Under the pieces are notes generated by a model that saw only the letters and a program-made list of their open reading frames with translations, made no database searches and had not been told where the DNA came from. A program made the position numbers and the translations under genes. From assembly GCF_004005485.1 (NCBI RefSeq), contig NZ_RZUL01000001.1, forward strand, positions 310,001-374,000: a DNA stretch of 64,000 nt, written 5' to 3'. Shown here piece after piece: positions 36,860-45,805 of the stretch (its first letter is position 1; each line of letters opens with the position of its first letter). The stretch comes from Sphingobium algorifonticola (GTDB lineage Bacteria; Pseudomonadota; Alphaproteobacteria; Sphingomonadales; Sphingomonadaceae).

Positions 36860-37993
36860 ATGTCTTTCGCTGAAGGTCCGTCCGACGGGCGCACCGCCGC
36901 GCCGCCCGAACCGATCGCGTTCCTCGCCATTGCGGAGGCGCATCAGGTGCCGCACTGGCTGCCGGTCGCCTTGCGTCTCGCCGCCGATCCCGCGATGGCG
37001 GTCAGCGTCTTGTCACCCTCTTGCGCCATATTGGATATGGTCGCCGCGCATGACCCGGCAGGCCGCCTGCGCCCGGTCAGGCTGCGGCGGCCCTCGCTCC
37101 GCCCTGACAGCCTGTTCGACCTGCCGTCGCGCCTCGCGACGCTGCTCGCCAACTATCGCATCATCGCCGCTGCGCCGACGATCGTCACAACCGAAGTGTC
37201 CAGCGCGCTGCTGCGGTCCATACCAGGCTTCCGCGCGCGTCTCATCCAGATCAAGCATGGCGCGGGCGACCGCGAGGGCGGCTATCGCGGGCGGCACGCA
37301 GCCTATGACCTGACGCTCGTCGCAGGGGAGAAGGACAAGGCGGAACTGATCGCGCGCGGACTGGCTACGGCGGAAAATTGTGTCGTCACCGGCTATGCCA
37401 AGGCCGAGATGATGGCGCAGCCGGTGCGCCTGTTCGACAGCGACCGGCCGGTGGTGCTGTACAACCCGCATTTCGACAGGCGCCTGTCCTCCTGGATGCG
37501 GCATGGCCCGGCGGTGCTGCGCTGCCTTGAAACGCTGCATGATTTCAGCATCGTCATCGCGCCGCATGTGAAGATGGCGCGCGCCGCACGACCGATCGTC
37601 ACCGCTGCTCCGCATATACGGGTGGATATGGGCAGCGCCCGCTCGATCGACATGAGCTACACTGCCGCCGCCGACATCTATCTGGGCGATGTCAGCAGCC
37701 AGGTCTACGAGTTCCTGCTGCGCCCGCGCCCCTGCGTATTCCTCAATCTCGACCGTATCGACCATGTGGGGGACAAGGCTTTCGCGCACTGGCAGTTGGG
37801 CGAGGTGGTCACGGATATCGCCGATCTGCCTGCCGCATTGCGCCGGGCGCCCGTGCGTCACCACGATTATCGGGCAGCGCAGCAAGCCGCCGTCGCCCAC
37901 TCGATCGACCTCTCGCCCGTCCCCGCCTCCCAGCGGCAGGCAGACGCCATCCGCGCCTTCCTCAAAAAATCCGCGACAGGCGCAGGGCGCTGA
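36860..37993 (+). CDS. CDP-glycerol glycerophosphotransferase-like glycosyltransferase
   Basis: The protein has 377 residues from ATG 36860, 1 bp after the HAD stop. There is no membrane helix. The fold looks GT-B: RLIQIKHGAGDREGGY and YDLTLVAGEKDKAELIARGL resemble the TagF/CDP-glycerol transferase N-lobe end. VVLYNPHFDRRLSSWMRHG, IVIAPHVKMARA and ADIYLGDVSSQVYEFLLRPRPCVFLN resemble the donor-binding lobe of teichoic-acid type polymerases. It is probably involved in a phosphopolyol glycoconjugate. The exact donor is unknown. Confidence 0.7.
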   Translation: MSFAEGPSDGRTAAPPEPIAFLAIAEAHQVPHWLPVALRLAADPAMAVSVLSPSCAILDMVAAHDPAGRLRPVRLRRPSLRPDSLFDLPSRLATLLANYRIIAAAPTIVTTEVSSALLRSIPGFRARLIQIKHGAGDREGGYRGRHAAYDLTLVAGEKDKAELIARGLATAENCVVTGYAKAEMMAQPVRLFDSDRPVVLYNPHFDRRLSSWMRHGPAVLRCLETLHDFSIVIAPHVKMARAARPIVTAAPHIRVDMGSARSIDMSYTAAADIYLGDVSSQVYEFLLRPRPCVFLNLDRIDHVGDKAFAHWQLGEVVTDIADLPAALRRAPVRHHDYRAAQQAAVAHSIDLSPVPASQRQADAIRAFLKKSATGAGR

Positions 37994-38009
37994 TCTAACA
38001 CCGCGCGCG

Positions 38010-39089
38010 ATGACGACCGAAACGATCCGCTTCACCGGTGCCAACGATACCCCCATCTGGGGCATGTCCAATGCGGAGCGGCTGCGCCGCATGGTGGCGG
38101 GCGCGGCAAAGGGCGGGCAGCATCCGGCGGACGGCCACGTCCTCCACGCCAATCTGGCCTATGCGTTCGACCCGCTGCTGCTGCGGCTCGCGCTCGACAC
38201 GCCGGGCAGCGTGTTCCGCCGTGGCGACGATCTGGTGCTCGCGCATCTGCCCGAAGGCACCGATCCGATGGCAGTCGGCGATCACGTCACCGACCTCGCA
38301 AAGGGCGAGAAAGTCTACAACCGGCAGCTTCGCAAGCTCGAAGTGCCCTTCGCCCGCCGCCTGACACCCGAAACCCGCCGCGCGATAGAGCGGCAAAGCT
38401 ATTTCGGCGCGTACAAGGGCGTGACCGACATTCTGACCAAATATCTCTGGCCGGAGCTGGCGCTGTTCCTCACCCGCATTGCCGCACAGCTCCGCATGAC
38501 GCCCAATATGGTGACGGCCATCGGCGCGCTGTGTTGCGTGCTGGCGACGCTGTTCTTTGCCGAGGGGCAATACTGGGCAGGCATGGCCAGCGCCTTCGTC
38601 TTCATGGTGTTCGATACGGTGGACGGAAAGCTCGCCCGCTGCACGATCACCTCATCCAAATGGGGCAATGTGTTCGACCATGGCATAGACCTCATTCATC
38701 CGCCTTTCTGGTGGTATGCCTGGGGCGTGGGCCTGGCCGCGCATGGGCTGACGCTGGAGAATGAAACCTTCGCCATTCTGATGATCGCCATCGTCGCGGG
38801 CTATGTGCTGCAACGCCTGATCGAAGGCGCGTTCATCAAGGATTTCGGCATGGACATTCATGTCTGGCAGCGGTTCGATTCCCAATTCCGCCTCATCACT
38901 GCGCGCCGCAATCCGAACATGGTGATCCTGTTCGTGTCGCTGCTGGTCGGCCGCCCCGATCAGGGGCTGCTGTGGCTGGCGATATGGACGGTGATCTCGC
39001 TGATCGTGCATGCCGTGCGCCTGGCGCAGGCCTATGCCGCGCGGGCGGCGGGCGGCACCATCACAAGCTGGCTGGAACAACGACCATGA
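38010..39089 (+). CDS. CDP-alcohol phosphatidyltransferase with N-terminal extension
   Basis: The protein has 359 residues from ATG 38010. The CDP-alcohol motif is FDTVDGKLARCTITSSKWGNVFDHGID (D..DG..AR...........D...D), near residues 205-230. About seven membrane helices follow in the C-terminal two thirds. The first ~110 residues are soluble and not clearly assignable; they could be a remnant of a nucleotidyltransferase, as in fused IPCT-DIPP synthases (inference). It joins a CDP-activated alcohol to an acceptor in the inner membrane. It is coupled to the downstream HIT gene. Confidence 0.85.
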   Translation: MTTETIRFTGANDTPIWGMSNAERLRRMVAGAAKGGQHPADGHVLHANLAYAFDPLLLRLALDTPGSVFRRGDDLVLAHLPEGTDPMAVGDHVTDLAKGEKVYNRQLRKLEVPFARRLTPETRRAIERQSYFGAYKGVTDILTKYLWPELALFLTRIAAQLRMTPNMVTAIGALCCVLATLFFAEGQYWAGMASAFVFMVFDTVDGKLARCTITSSKWGNVFDHGIDLIHPPFWWYAWGVGLAAHGLTLENETFAILMIAIVAGYVLQRLIEGAFIKDFGMDIHVWQRFDSQFRLITARRNPNMVILFVSLLVGRPDQGLLWLAIWTVISLIVHAVRLAQAYAARAAGGTITSWLEQRP

Positions 39090-39517
39090 ACCCGACGATC
39101 GAAAAGTTCGGCTATCCCGCCACCCTGATCGCCGATTTCACGCACTGGGTGGTGCTGCTGCGCCCGGCCCAGCCGACGCTCGGGTCGCTGGTGCTGGCGG
39201 CGAAAAGTGACGCGACCGCCTTCGGCGCCTTGCCCGCAGAAGCCCATACCGAGTTGAAAGCCGTGACTGTCGCCATAGAGGCGGCCCTCGCCCGCGCCGT
39301 CGATTATGCCAAGATCAATTATCTGATGCTGATGATGGTCGATCCGCATGTCCATTTTCACGTCATCCCCCGTTATCAGGGGGACCGCAACGTCGCGGGG
39401 CTGACGCTGACGGACGCAGGCTGGCCCGGCCAGCCCGATCTGGGTACGGCGACGAAGCTGGACGACGATCAGATCGCCGCCCTCGTCGCCATGCTGAAAC
39501 CCCTTTTCCCCGCCTGA
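39086..39517 (+). CDS. HIT-family protein
   Basis: The protein has 143 residues with ATGA overlap to the phosphatidyltransferase. The histidine triad is PHVHFHVIPRYQG, near residues 88-98. KINYLMLMMVD precedes it as in the family. HIT proteins are nucleotide hydrolases or transferases. Here it may process a nucleotide by-product of the CDP-dependent enzymes encoded upstream (inference from operon). Confidence 0.9.
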   Translation: MNPTIEKFGYPATLIADFTHWVVLLRPAQPTLGSLVLAAKSDATAFGALPAEAHTELKAVTVAIEAALARAVDYAKINYLMLMMVDPHVHFHVIPRYQGDRNVAGLTLTDAGWPGQPDLGTATKLDDDQIAALVAMLKPLFPA

Positions 39518-39557
39518 GAACCGCCGAAACTAAACCGCGCTTTCCGGCCAAAACACT

Positions 39558-41270
39558 CTAGCGGCCGGTCCCGAAGGCGTAAATGCGCGCGTCGTGAGTC
39601 ACCAGATAGACCTTGCCCAGCGCGATGACCGGCTCGCCGAAATGTACCCAGCCGGGGATCGTCTTGCCGCTGGAATAGAGCGGCTTTCCCGTCACCGCGT
39701 CGATGGCATACAGCGTCAGGTTGGAAACGGGCGTCGCGCGCTTGTTGGCTGAGATCGGATCGACCGCCGGTATCCGGCTGCCATCGGCGCGCACCGGATT
39801 TTGCAACGCCTGCCCGCCCGTCGATGTCGCAAACAGCACGCCGTTCGCCACGCTGGGGGGATCGGGCATGATCATGTTGGGCGATGTCCATTGCGGCACG
39901 ACGTCGATGCCGTCCCCGGCCTTCACCACTTCGAACGCCATGATGCTGCCGTCGGCAATCGCGCCGTTGGTCGTCTTGAACGTCGGCGCATCCTTCGATG
40001 GCGGACCCCACATCGGCACATAGAGGAAGCGGCGGCCATCGGGCGTCAGATAGGTGGTGATCGCGCCCCACACGCCCTGGCTGGGATCGGTGCCGGATGC
40101 GGCATCATTGCCGAGCTGAGCGGATTGATACAGCGGCTTGGCATGCGCCGCCGCCTTGCCGCCGCCCATGTTGGCCGCGTCGAGGATGCGCAAGATGCCT
40201 TCCTTCTGCGACACCGCGATCAGCGTCTTGCCGCCGAACTCGAACACCACCGGGCTGGCCGATCCGCCCAAGTCCTTCGACAGGATATATTCGTGATTGG
40301 CGGGCGTGAAACTGTCCTGCACCCGCACCGCCTTGGGCGACAGACGCATGATCGTGTCCCCCCAGCTTCCCGCCGCCGGATCGTACAGCCCGTCGGACGT
40401 CTCGAAGATCAGGCTGTTGCCCGGCCCGCGCGCCAGCCCGCCCCGACCCCACGGTCCCGCCGGGCGATTGCCGCTGGTGAAAAAGCGCGTCACTTCCGGC
40501 GCGTCAAGATTTTCGACATCGACCGCGGTGATGGCCGAGGCATCGGTCCGCGCCGCCGTTGCGCTGGGTTCGGGCATGCCGGGCCGCCGCGGTGTCGGCG
40601 AAAGCGCCGCCCACAGCGGCGACCTGCGGTCCGTCACCTGGCCGCAGGCCCGCCCGCTGGTGGTATAGACTACATTGTCGATGAGGTTGAGGCTCCATGC
40701 CCGTGCAAAGGGGGCCACCATCTCGGTCGGCTTCATCTTCTCCGTGCCGTCGGCCAGGCTGACCGCGCGCAACATCCCGTCGCTCGCCATGAAGAACAGC
40801 AGGCTGCGCGCCTTGTCGATCACCGGCGTGGCATTGGCCGTGCCGGGGCACAGCCAGTCGGGCACCTTCGCGGGCGTGTGCGGATTGGGAAAGCGTTTCT
40901 GCCACAGGGTCGCGCCGCTGTTGGCATCGATCGCGGTTATCACATCATCGGCGCCCAGCACGAACAGCATGTCCTTTGCGCCCTGCGGCGTCGCCACGCC
41001 TGCGGCCACCACCGGCGCGGTCAATGTGGAAAGGACGACATTCGACACCGGGGTCGACAGCTTCGTTTCCCACTGCACCTTGAGGCGCGACACATTGGCT
41101 TTCGACAGGCGGGTTTCGGCGCGGTTCCAGCCGGTGCGTTCGGGGTCATAGCCCCATGTCGTCCATTCGCTGACGGCTGTCCCCGCCTCCGGCGCGGCTT
41201 GTTGCGCCGCGGCAGGGAAATTCAGCAGGCTGAGCGCCAGCGCCACATGGGAAGCCAATATCCTCATCAT
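39558..41270 (-). CDS. periplasmic PQQ-type beta-propeller protein
   Basis: The protein has 570 residues from ATG 41270 (ATG 41267 equally possible; GGAG just upstream). A signal peptide ends at NFPAAAQQ. WTTWGYDPERTGWNRAETRLSKANVSRLKVQW starts the propeller, and W-type repeats such as VITAIDANSGATLWQKRF, LYAIDAVTGKPLY and KVYLVTHDARIYAFG are typical of PQQ-binding blades. It is shorter than quinoprotein alcohol dehydrogenases, contains no CxxCH, and no DYD lanthanide motif was seen. It is on the same strand as the TonB receptor and two cytochromes c, which could take its electrons. Confidence 0.8.
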   Translation of the reverse strand: MMRILASHVALALSLLNFPAAAQQAAPEAGTAVSEWTTWGYDPERTGWNRAETRLSKANVSRLKVQWETKLSTPVSNVVLSTLTAPVVAAGVATPQGAKDMLFVLGADDVITAIDANSGATLWQKRFPNPHTPAKVPDWLCPGTANATPVIDKARSLLFFMASDGMLRAVSLADGTEKMKPTEMVAPFARAWSLNLIDNVVYTTSGRACGQVTDRRSPLWAALSPTPRRPGMPEPSATAARTDASAITAVDVENLDAPEVTRFFTSGNRPAGPWGRGGLARGPGNSLIFETSDGLYDPAAGSWGDTIMRLSPKAVRVQDSFTPANHEYILSKDLGGSASPVVFEFGGKTLIAVSQKEGILRILDAANMGGGKAAAHAKPLYQSAQLGNDAASGTDPSQGVWGAITTYLTPDGRRFLYVPMWGPPSKDAPTFKTTNGAIADGSIMAFEVVKAGDGIDVVPQWTSPNMIMPDPPSVANGVLFATSTGGQALQNPVRADGSRIPAVDPISANKRATPVSNLTLYAIDAVTGKPLYSSGKTIPGWVHFGEPVIALGKVYLVTHDARIYAFGTGR

Positions 41271-41396
41271 CACTCCATCCTGCACGCAGGGAACGAACAA
41301 GGCGACATCGGAAAAATCCCGCTGCCGCCGCCACGCAAGCGGCCAACGCCGCCGAAAAGCGGGGAGCGTCGCCACGCGACGCTCCCCCAGGGGGAC

Positions 41397-44372
41397 CTAC
41401 ATCAACTTCATCGTCAGGCTGAGCGTCACCGTGCGCCCGAACGGATTGTGGGCCAGGCTGTAATAGCCCGCGGCACTGTTGTAATAAGGCGGATCCTTGT
41501 CGAACACATTGGCCGCGACCAGCGACAGCCGCGTGCCGTTCAGGAAATCGCCGTTGAACTCATAACCCAGATTGAGATCGAAGGTGGTGAATGCCTTGAT
41601 CTTGTCGCCGCCGCCATTGGGGTTGCCATTGGCGTCGCGCGTCAGCGGATTGACCGTGGAGGACGCGGCATAGTTGCGGAACGAGCCCGTGTAGTTGACG
41701 AACGCCCGCGCGGAGAAGCCTGCATCGGCCCAGCCGAGATAGCCGCGGAACTTGGTTCGGATCGACGGGAATGTGCCGTTGTTGCCCGCCGTGTTCAAAA
41801 TGTCATAGGTCGCACCGCTGCCGAAGGACTGGGTGTATTTCGTGAACTCCGTGCCGGAAATCCCCGCGCTGAAGGTCCCCGCGCTATCGGTCCGCAGGTC
41901 ATAGTCGATCTGATAGTCGACGCCCGCAATGTCGAGGTTCAGCCAGTTGGTGTTGAGCGTCTGGTAGATATAGTAGGTACAGGCCGCCAGTGTCCCGGCC
42001 TGCGGAATGCCGACGGTTGAGGCGGAAATCTGCGCCGGGGTGGCGCAGTTGGGGTAGAAGCTCATCAGATAATTGGCGGACGAAATGCCCAGCACCTGTT
42101 CGATCTGGCTGCCGGTTACGCCCCCGGTGAACGATGTCTGCCAGTAGGTGACGGCCGCGCGCAGGCCGGGGACCGCCTTTGGCGCGAAATCAACGCCGAG
42201 CGACCAGCCGTCGCCTTCCTGTGCGCCCGCCTGCGGATCGCCGCGCGTGACCTGGATACCGTTCAGCGCCGCGAGGCTGCATGAAGTCGCGTTGGCGGCG
42301 CAGCCGGGCAAGGTGCCTCGGATTTCAGGGAACAGCGCGGTATCGACGGTCACGTTGCGCAGCCCCGGCACCCAGTTGGCGGTGCCGAACGCGCCGAACT
42401 CGTCGCCCAGGATGGTGAGCGGCGGTGCCACGAAGGACGTGGACCAGTTGCCGCGGAACCGGACGCCATCGACGATGTCCCAGTTGAAGGCGATCTTGGG
42501 GTTGGTGGTCGAACCGAAATCGGAATAACGGTCATAGCGGCCTGCCAGCGACAGGTCGAACTTGTGCACCAGCGGCACATTCATGTCGGGCGAAACGATC
42601 GGCACGTTGACTTCCGCGAAGGCCGACTTGACGTTCCGGTCGAAATCGAACTTCAACTGCTGCGAATTGGTGCGGGCCGGCCCGGCGTTGGCGCGGGTCA
42701 CGAACTGGCCCAGCTGCGTGAACAGCAATTCGCCGCCGACCGCCACTTTCACTGGCCCGGCGGGCAATTCGAACAGCGATCCGCCGACGCTGGCCCGGAC
42801 CTGCTGATAACCCGATGTGTTGCGCAGCAGATTGGTGTTGTCGAGGATACGGTCGAGTGTCGCCTGCGACGTGCGGTTGGTGGCGCGGGGGTTCCACACG
42901 TCCAAAGCATTGGCGGTCGTCAGGGGGAGTTGCGTGACGATTGTCGTCGTGCCGGGGATCGAGGGTTGCGTCAGGCTGCCGCCGCCGTTGGTCGTGCCGT
43001 TGAGGGCAAGCAGCGCCGCCGACTGGTTGATCGCCCCTTCGCTGAAGGTGCTGCTTTCGTCGCGCCCGGCGCTCGCCAGGAAATCGAAGGTCCAGTCGCC
43101 GCCCAGCTCATAGGCCGATGTGAAGCTGGCGTACATGCTGTCGGAATCGTTGCGGTTGCGCGCCGGGCCGAACAGCTCGGTCGCGTCCCAGCGGATCTGC
43201 TGCGTGGTCGCGGTGATCCCGGCGGGGTTGGTGTAGAAGGGATTGGCCTGCGCCCCCGTCTGGAACACGGTGGCGGGGGAGATCGAACCGGCGCTGCCCA
43301 GCGAAGTGCCGCGACGGCGCGCATAGAGCAGGTCGAGGCCCACGGTCAGCTTGTCGGTCAGGTCGAACGACATCTTGCCCATGATGTTCTGCCGCTCTTC
43401 CTTGCCGACCAGATCGGTGTCGGCCCAGGGCGTGCACTGAAATCCGCTGGCGTTGTTGGCCACCGGCGTGGTCGAGGTGACCGAAGGATAGATGTTGTTG
43501 GGACCGGCCAGGCCACCGGGCTGGATCGAGGCGGGGCCGCAGTTGAGATTCTGGAAATTGGCGCCGAAGCGGCCATTGCCCACGGGCACCGTGCGATGGT
43601 CGGGGAAGGTGAAGTCCCGGTCCCGGTTGCGCAGATTGTCCTGGTAGATGTAGGTCGCGCCGAAGACGACCGACCCGCGATCCCATGTCTTTCCGAACAG
43701 CAGACCGCCCTGATAGCCCGTGGTGCCATCCCGCACCGTGACCGCGGCGTCGGCCTGCAACCCGTCGAACTTGCTGCGGGTGATGAAGTTGATGACGCCC
43801 GCGACGGCATCCGACCCGTAAATCGACGAGGAGCCTTCCGCGAGCACTTCGACACGCTGGATCATGTTGAACGGCACGATGTTGGGATCAAGGAAGGTGT
43901 GGTTCGTGCCGCCGGTCGGCCCACGGTGCCCGTCGATGAGGACGAGGGTGGAGTTGGACGCGCTCGCGCCAAGCTGGTGGATGCTCGGCTGATAGAAGGC
44001 GGCGGTGGTGCCCTGCCCGGTGGTGCCGCTGAGCGAAGGGACGGACTGCAACGCGCCGGTCACGGTCTGCGCGCCGGTCGCTGCCAGCGCCGCGGTGCTG
44101 ACCGACACAAGATTGGAGCCGATCGGCGCCACGCCGCGCAGGCTGGTGCCGGTCACGACGATATCCTGGGTGCTGATGTCGCTTTCCGTGCCTTCGACGA
44201 CCGGCGTACCGATCGGCGATTCGCCTGCGCTGGCGGGCGGGGGCGTGACGACAGTGCCGACCGGTGCATCCGCTGCACCCGACTGGGCTGCGGCAGTGGT
44301 CGCGGTGAAGGCGGCTACCCCGATCGCAATGGCGGATGCGCCACGCGCAAGCTGAACCACGAAAGCTTTCAT
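41397..44372 (-). CDS. TonB-dependent receptor (large, oar/substrate-uptake type)
   Basis: The protein has 991 residues from ATG 44372 (GGAGAGGG ribosome site). The signal peptide ends at TTAAAQ. A Pro-rich linker follows, then the TonB box QDIVVTGTSLRG. Plug domain: GALQSVPSLSG, LVLIDGHRGPTGGTNHTF, QRVEVLAEGSSSIYGSDAVAGVINFITR. The C-terminal 22-strand barrel is about 750 residues, with PNGGGDKIKAFTTFDLNLGYEF and a VNVFDKDPPYYN-like end. It is the type used for carbon substrates rather than simple siderophores. It lies between the PQQ-propeller and cytochrome genes. Confidence 0.93.
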   Translation of the reverse strand: MKAFVVQLARGASAIAIGVAAFTATTAAAQSGAADAPVGTVVTPPPASAGESPIGTPVVEGTESDISTQDIVVTGTSLRGVAPIGSNLVSVSTAALAATGAQTVTGALQSVPSLSGTTGQGTTAAFYQPSIHQLGASASNSTLVLIDGHRGPTGGTNHTFLDPNIVPFNMIQRVEVLAEGSSSIYGSDAVAGVINFITRSKFDGLQADAAVTVRDGTTGYQGGLLFGKTWDRGSVVFGATYIYQDNLRNRDRDFTFPDHRTVPVGNGRFGANFQNLNCGPASIQPGGLAGPNNIYPSVTSTTPVANNASGFQCTPWADTDLVGKEERQNIMGKMSFDLTDKLTVGLDLLYARRRGTSLGSAGSISPATVFQTGAQANPFYTNPAGITATTQQIRWDATELFGPARNRNDSDSMYASFTSAYELGGDWTFDFLASAGRDESSTFSEGAINQSAALLALNGTTNGGGSLTQPSIPGTTTIVTQLPLTTANALDVWNPRATNRTSQATLDRILDNTNLLRNTSGYQQVRASVGGSLFELPAGPVKVAVGGELLFTQLGQFVTRANAGPARTNSQQLKFDFDRNVKSAFAEVNVPIVSPDMNVPLVHKFDLSLAGRYDRYSDFGSTTNPKIAFNWDIVDGVRFRGNWSTSFVAPPLTILGDEFGAFGTANWVPGLRNVTVDTALFPEIRGTLPGCAANATSCSLAALNGIQVTRGDPQAGAQEGDGWSLGVDFAPKAVPGLRAAVTYWQTSFTGGVTGSQIEQVLGISSANYLMSFYPNCATPAQISASTVGIPQAGTLAACTYYIYQTLNTNWLNLDIAGVDYQIDYDLRTDSAGTFSAGISGTEFTKYTQSFGSGATYDILNTAGNNGTFPSIRTKFRGYLGWADAGFSARAFVNYTGSFRNYAASSTVNPLTRDANGNPNGGGDKIKAFTTFDLNLGYEFNGDFLNGTRLSLVAANVFDKDPPYYNSAAGYYSLAHNPFGRTVTLSLTMKLM

Positions 44373-44676
44373 GACAATTCCCTCTCCTCGATGCAGGCCT
44401 CTCTGAGCCTTGGCCCGAGTCATCGCAGTCCGAAGGGAAGCTGTCAACTTCTTACATGCAAGATTTACAGTTTTGTATGCAAAGAACGAAAATAGATACA
44501 ATCGATGCCATCCGCTTCCGGCGTACAGCGGTCTTCAGCGACGCGCGAAACGGGGCAGAGGATGCCGTTGAACGATGGGGGCGGGCGGCCATCAAAGACG
44601 ATCGATCCGCCCCGATTACATCAATATATTCAGTGCGTTGCTACAGCCGTGCGAGAGACGCCACCCTGCCGGACGG
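44373..44676. promoter_or_regulatory. AT-rich leader of the TonB receptor with direct repeats
   Basis: This is a 304-bp non-coding gap. Read on the minus strand it holds TTGCATACAA (44482-44473) and TTGCATGTAA (44461-44452), two near-identical 10-mers offset by 21 bp, i.e. two helical turns, within an unusually AT-rich stretch (about 44440-44520). This arrangement suits a dimeric activator or repressor site. The regulator is unknown. A short plus-strand open frame here is not supported. Confidence 0.45.
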
Positions 44677-45072
44677 TCACTTCAGCGTCAACAGATAGGT
44701 GGCGATTGCTGCCGCCACGGCGGGGTCCTTCTGCCCGGCATAGGCCATCTTGGTGCCGGGCACCACTTTCTGCGGCGCTGCGATGAAGGCGGTCAATGTG
44801 GCTTTGGTCCACACCACCTTGGATGCCTTCATCGCGGGGGAATAGGCATAGCTGGTCGCGCCTGCCTTGCGCCCGCCGACCGACCACAGGTTCGGCCCCA
44901 TCACCGATGGCTCCCCTTTGCCGACCTTGTGGCAGATCGCGCATTGCGCGAAGCCGGCGGGTTTTGCGGCCGCGGTCTGCGCCAGCGCCCCCGATGGCAG
45001 TGCCAGAAGTGACAGCGCACCGATGGCGGCGGCTTGGCACAGACGACGGGACTCGGTGGAAATCCTGCTCAT
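44677..45072 (-). CDS. periplasmic class I cytochrome c
   Basis: The protein has 131 residues. The signal peptide ends at SGALAQ. The haem motif is CAICH, followed by KGEPSVMGPNLWSVGGRKAG. The distal methionine is in GTKMAYAGQKD. This is the c2/c550 type of about 100 mature residues. It overlaps the upstream cytochrome gene by 4 bases (ATGA), so the two are produced together, presumably as electron carriers for the PQQ-propeller protein (inference). Confidence 0.92.
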   Translation of the reverse strand: MSRISTESRRLCQAAAIGALSLLALPSGALAQTAAAKPAGFAQCAICHKVGKGEPSVMGPNLWSVGGRKAGATSYAYSPAMKASKVVWTKATLTAFIAAPQKVVPGTKMAYAGQKDPAVAAAIATYLLTLK

Positions 45073-45398
45073 GACGTGGGCGACCCCGCCTGGCCTTCGC
45101 TGCCGAAATTGGTGGCGAGATAATCGACGATCTTCGCATAATCCTCATCGGAAACCTGCGCGCCATAGCCGATCATCTGGTCCACGGTCTGCGCCCACTG
45201 GTCGGATGTCTTGCGCTGCGCCGTCACCTGCGAGGCAACGTGACAGCCGGTGCACGTCTTTTCGACGATGCCGCGCGCCGGGCCTTCGGGCATGGCTGCG
45301 GACGCATCCGCCTGCGCCGGTGCATGCATCGCCAGCGCCGCCAGCAGCGCCGCACCGCCAGCCGCGACAGCGGACTTCCTCATCATGGTCATGGTCAT
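45069..45398 (-). CDS. small c-type cytochrome
   Basis: The protein has 109 residues from ATG 45398, after GGAGAG. Further ATGs at 45392 and 45386 are in frame. The signal peptide ends at APAQADA. The haem motif CTGCH sits in IVEKTCTGCHVASQVTAQRKTSDQWAQTVDQMIGYGAQVSDEDYAKIVDYLATNFG. This segment resembles the cytochrome domain of quinohaemoprotein dehydrogenases, the part missing from the 570-residue propeller protein at 39558. Confidence 0.9.
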   Translation of the reverse strand: MTMTMMRKSAVAAGGAALLAALAMHAPAQADASAAMPEGPARGIVEKTCTGCHVASQVTAQRKTSDQWAQTVDQMIGYGAQVSDEDYAKIVDYLATNFGSEGQAGSPTS

Positions 45399-45805
45399 CA
45401 CTCTCCAGCTACTGTACAGCCAATTGTAGCGCCGCGCCCTGTATTGGGCATGAATAATATTGGGCATGAATATCTGTGCGTTTTCGCGCCTATATCAGCG
45501 GCCGCCAATATTCGAAGCGGATATTGCAGGCATTCATCTCACGGATTGAGAGAAAATCAAGTCGTCACGATTACGGCTGCCACCGCGATGCTGTGTGCAA
45601 CTGTCGATCAACGCCGCAATCCTGTCCAAAAAAGCAAGGCAACCGCCGATAACCGGCGATCCGACGCTCTCACATAGCGACATAGGGTGACACCGGTGCA
45701 CCGTCTGGCTGCGGATGAGGCTGGCATTGGCGCGCTGTCTGGTCAAGACTGCGGGCGCAGGCTTCGCCGCATAGGCTCGGCGCGCGACAGGCAGGGGACA
45801 AGATC
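45399..45805. promoter_or_regulatory. divergent promoter region with 13-bp direct repeats
   Basis: This is a 407-bp intergenic region between the cytochrome operon (-) and the PKD-domain gene (+). It contains ATTGGGCATGAAT twice (45443-45455 and 45459-45471, period 16) in an AT-rich stretch, a possible operator or iteron-like site. No credible ORF was found; short frames here lack ribosome sites and family resemblance. Nothing else was recognised. Confidence 0.4.

Noticed and set aside
39558..41270. Methanol or lanthanide-dependent alcohol dehydrogenase (XoxF/MxaF/ExaA type)
   Set aside because: The protein has about the right length, but no DYD lanthanide motif or neighbouring xoxJ/xoxG was seen, and no fused haem domain. 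Only the general PQQ-propeller call is supportable.
42564..44495. Plus-strand open frame opposite the TonB receptor
   Set aside because: The receptor on the minus strand has signal peptide, TonB box, plug and barrel. The opposite frame has only low-complexity Arg/Gly sequence.
44456..44698. Short plus-strand ORF in the TonB receptor leader
   Set aside because: No ribosome site, no family resemblance, and it overlaps the end of the cytochrome gene on the other strand. The region is better explained as promoter DNA.
39558..45398. Polyvinyl alcohol degradation (pva) operon of sphingomonads
   Set aside because: The cytochrome plus PQQ-propeller layout is suggestive, but no oxidised-PVA hydrolase gene is present and the propeller has no CxxCH motif.
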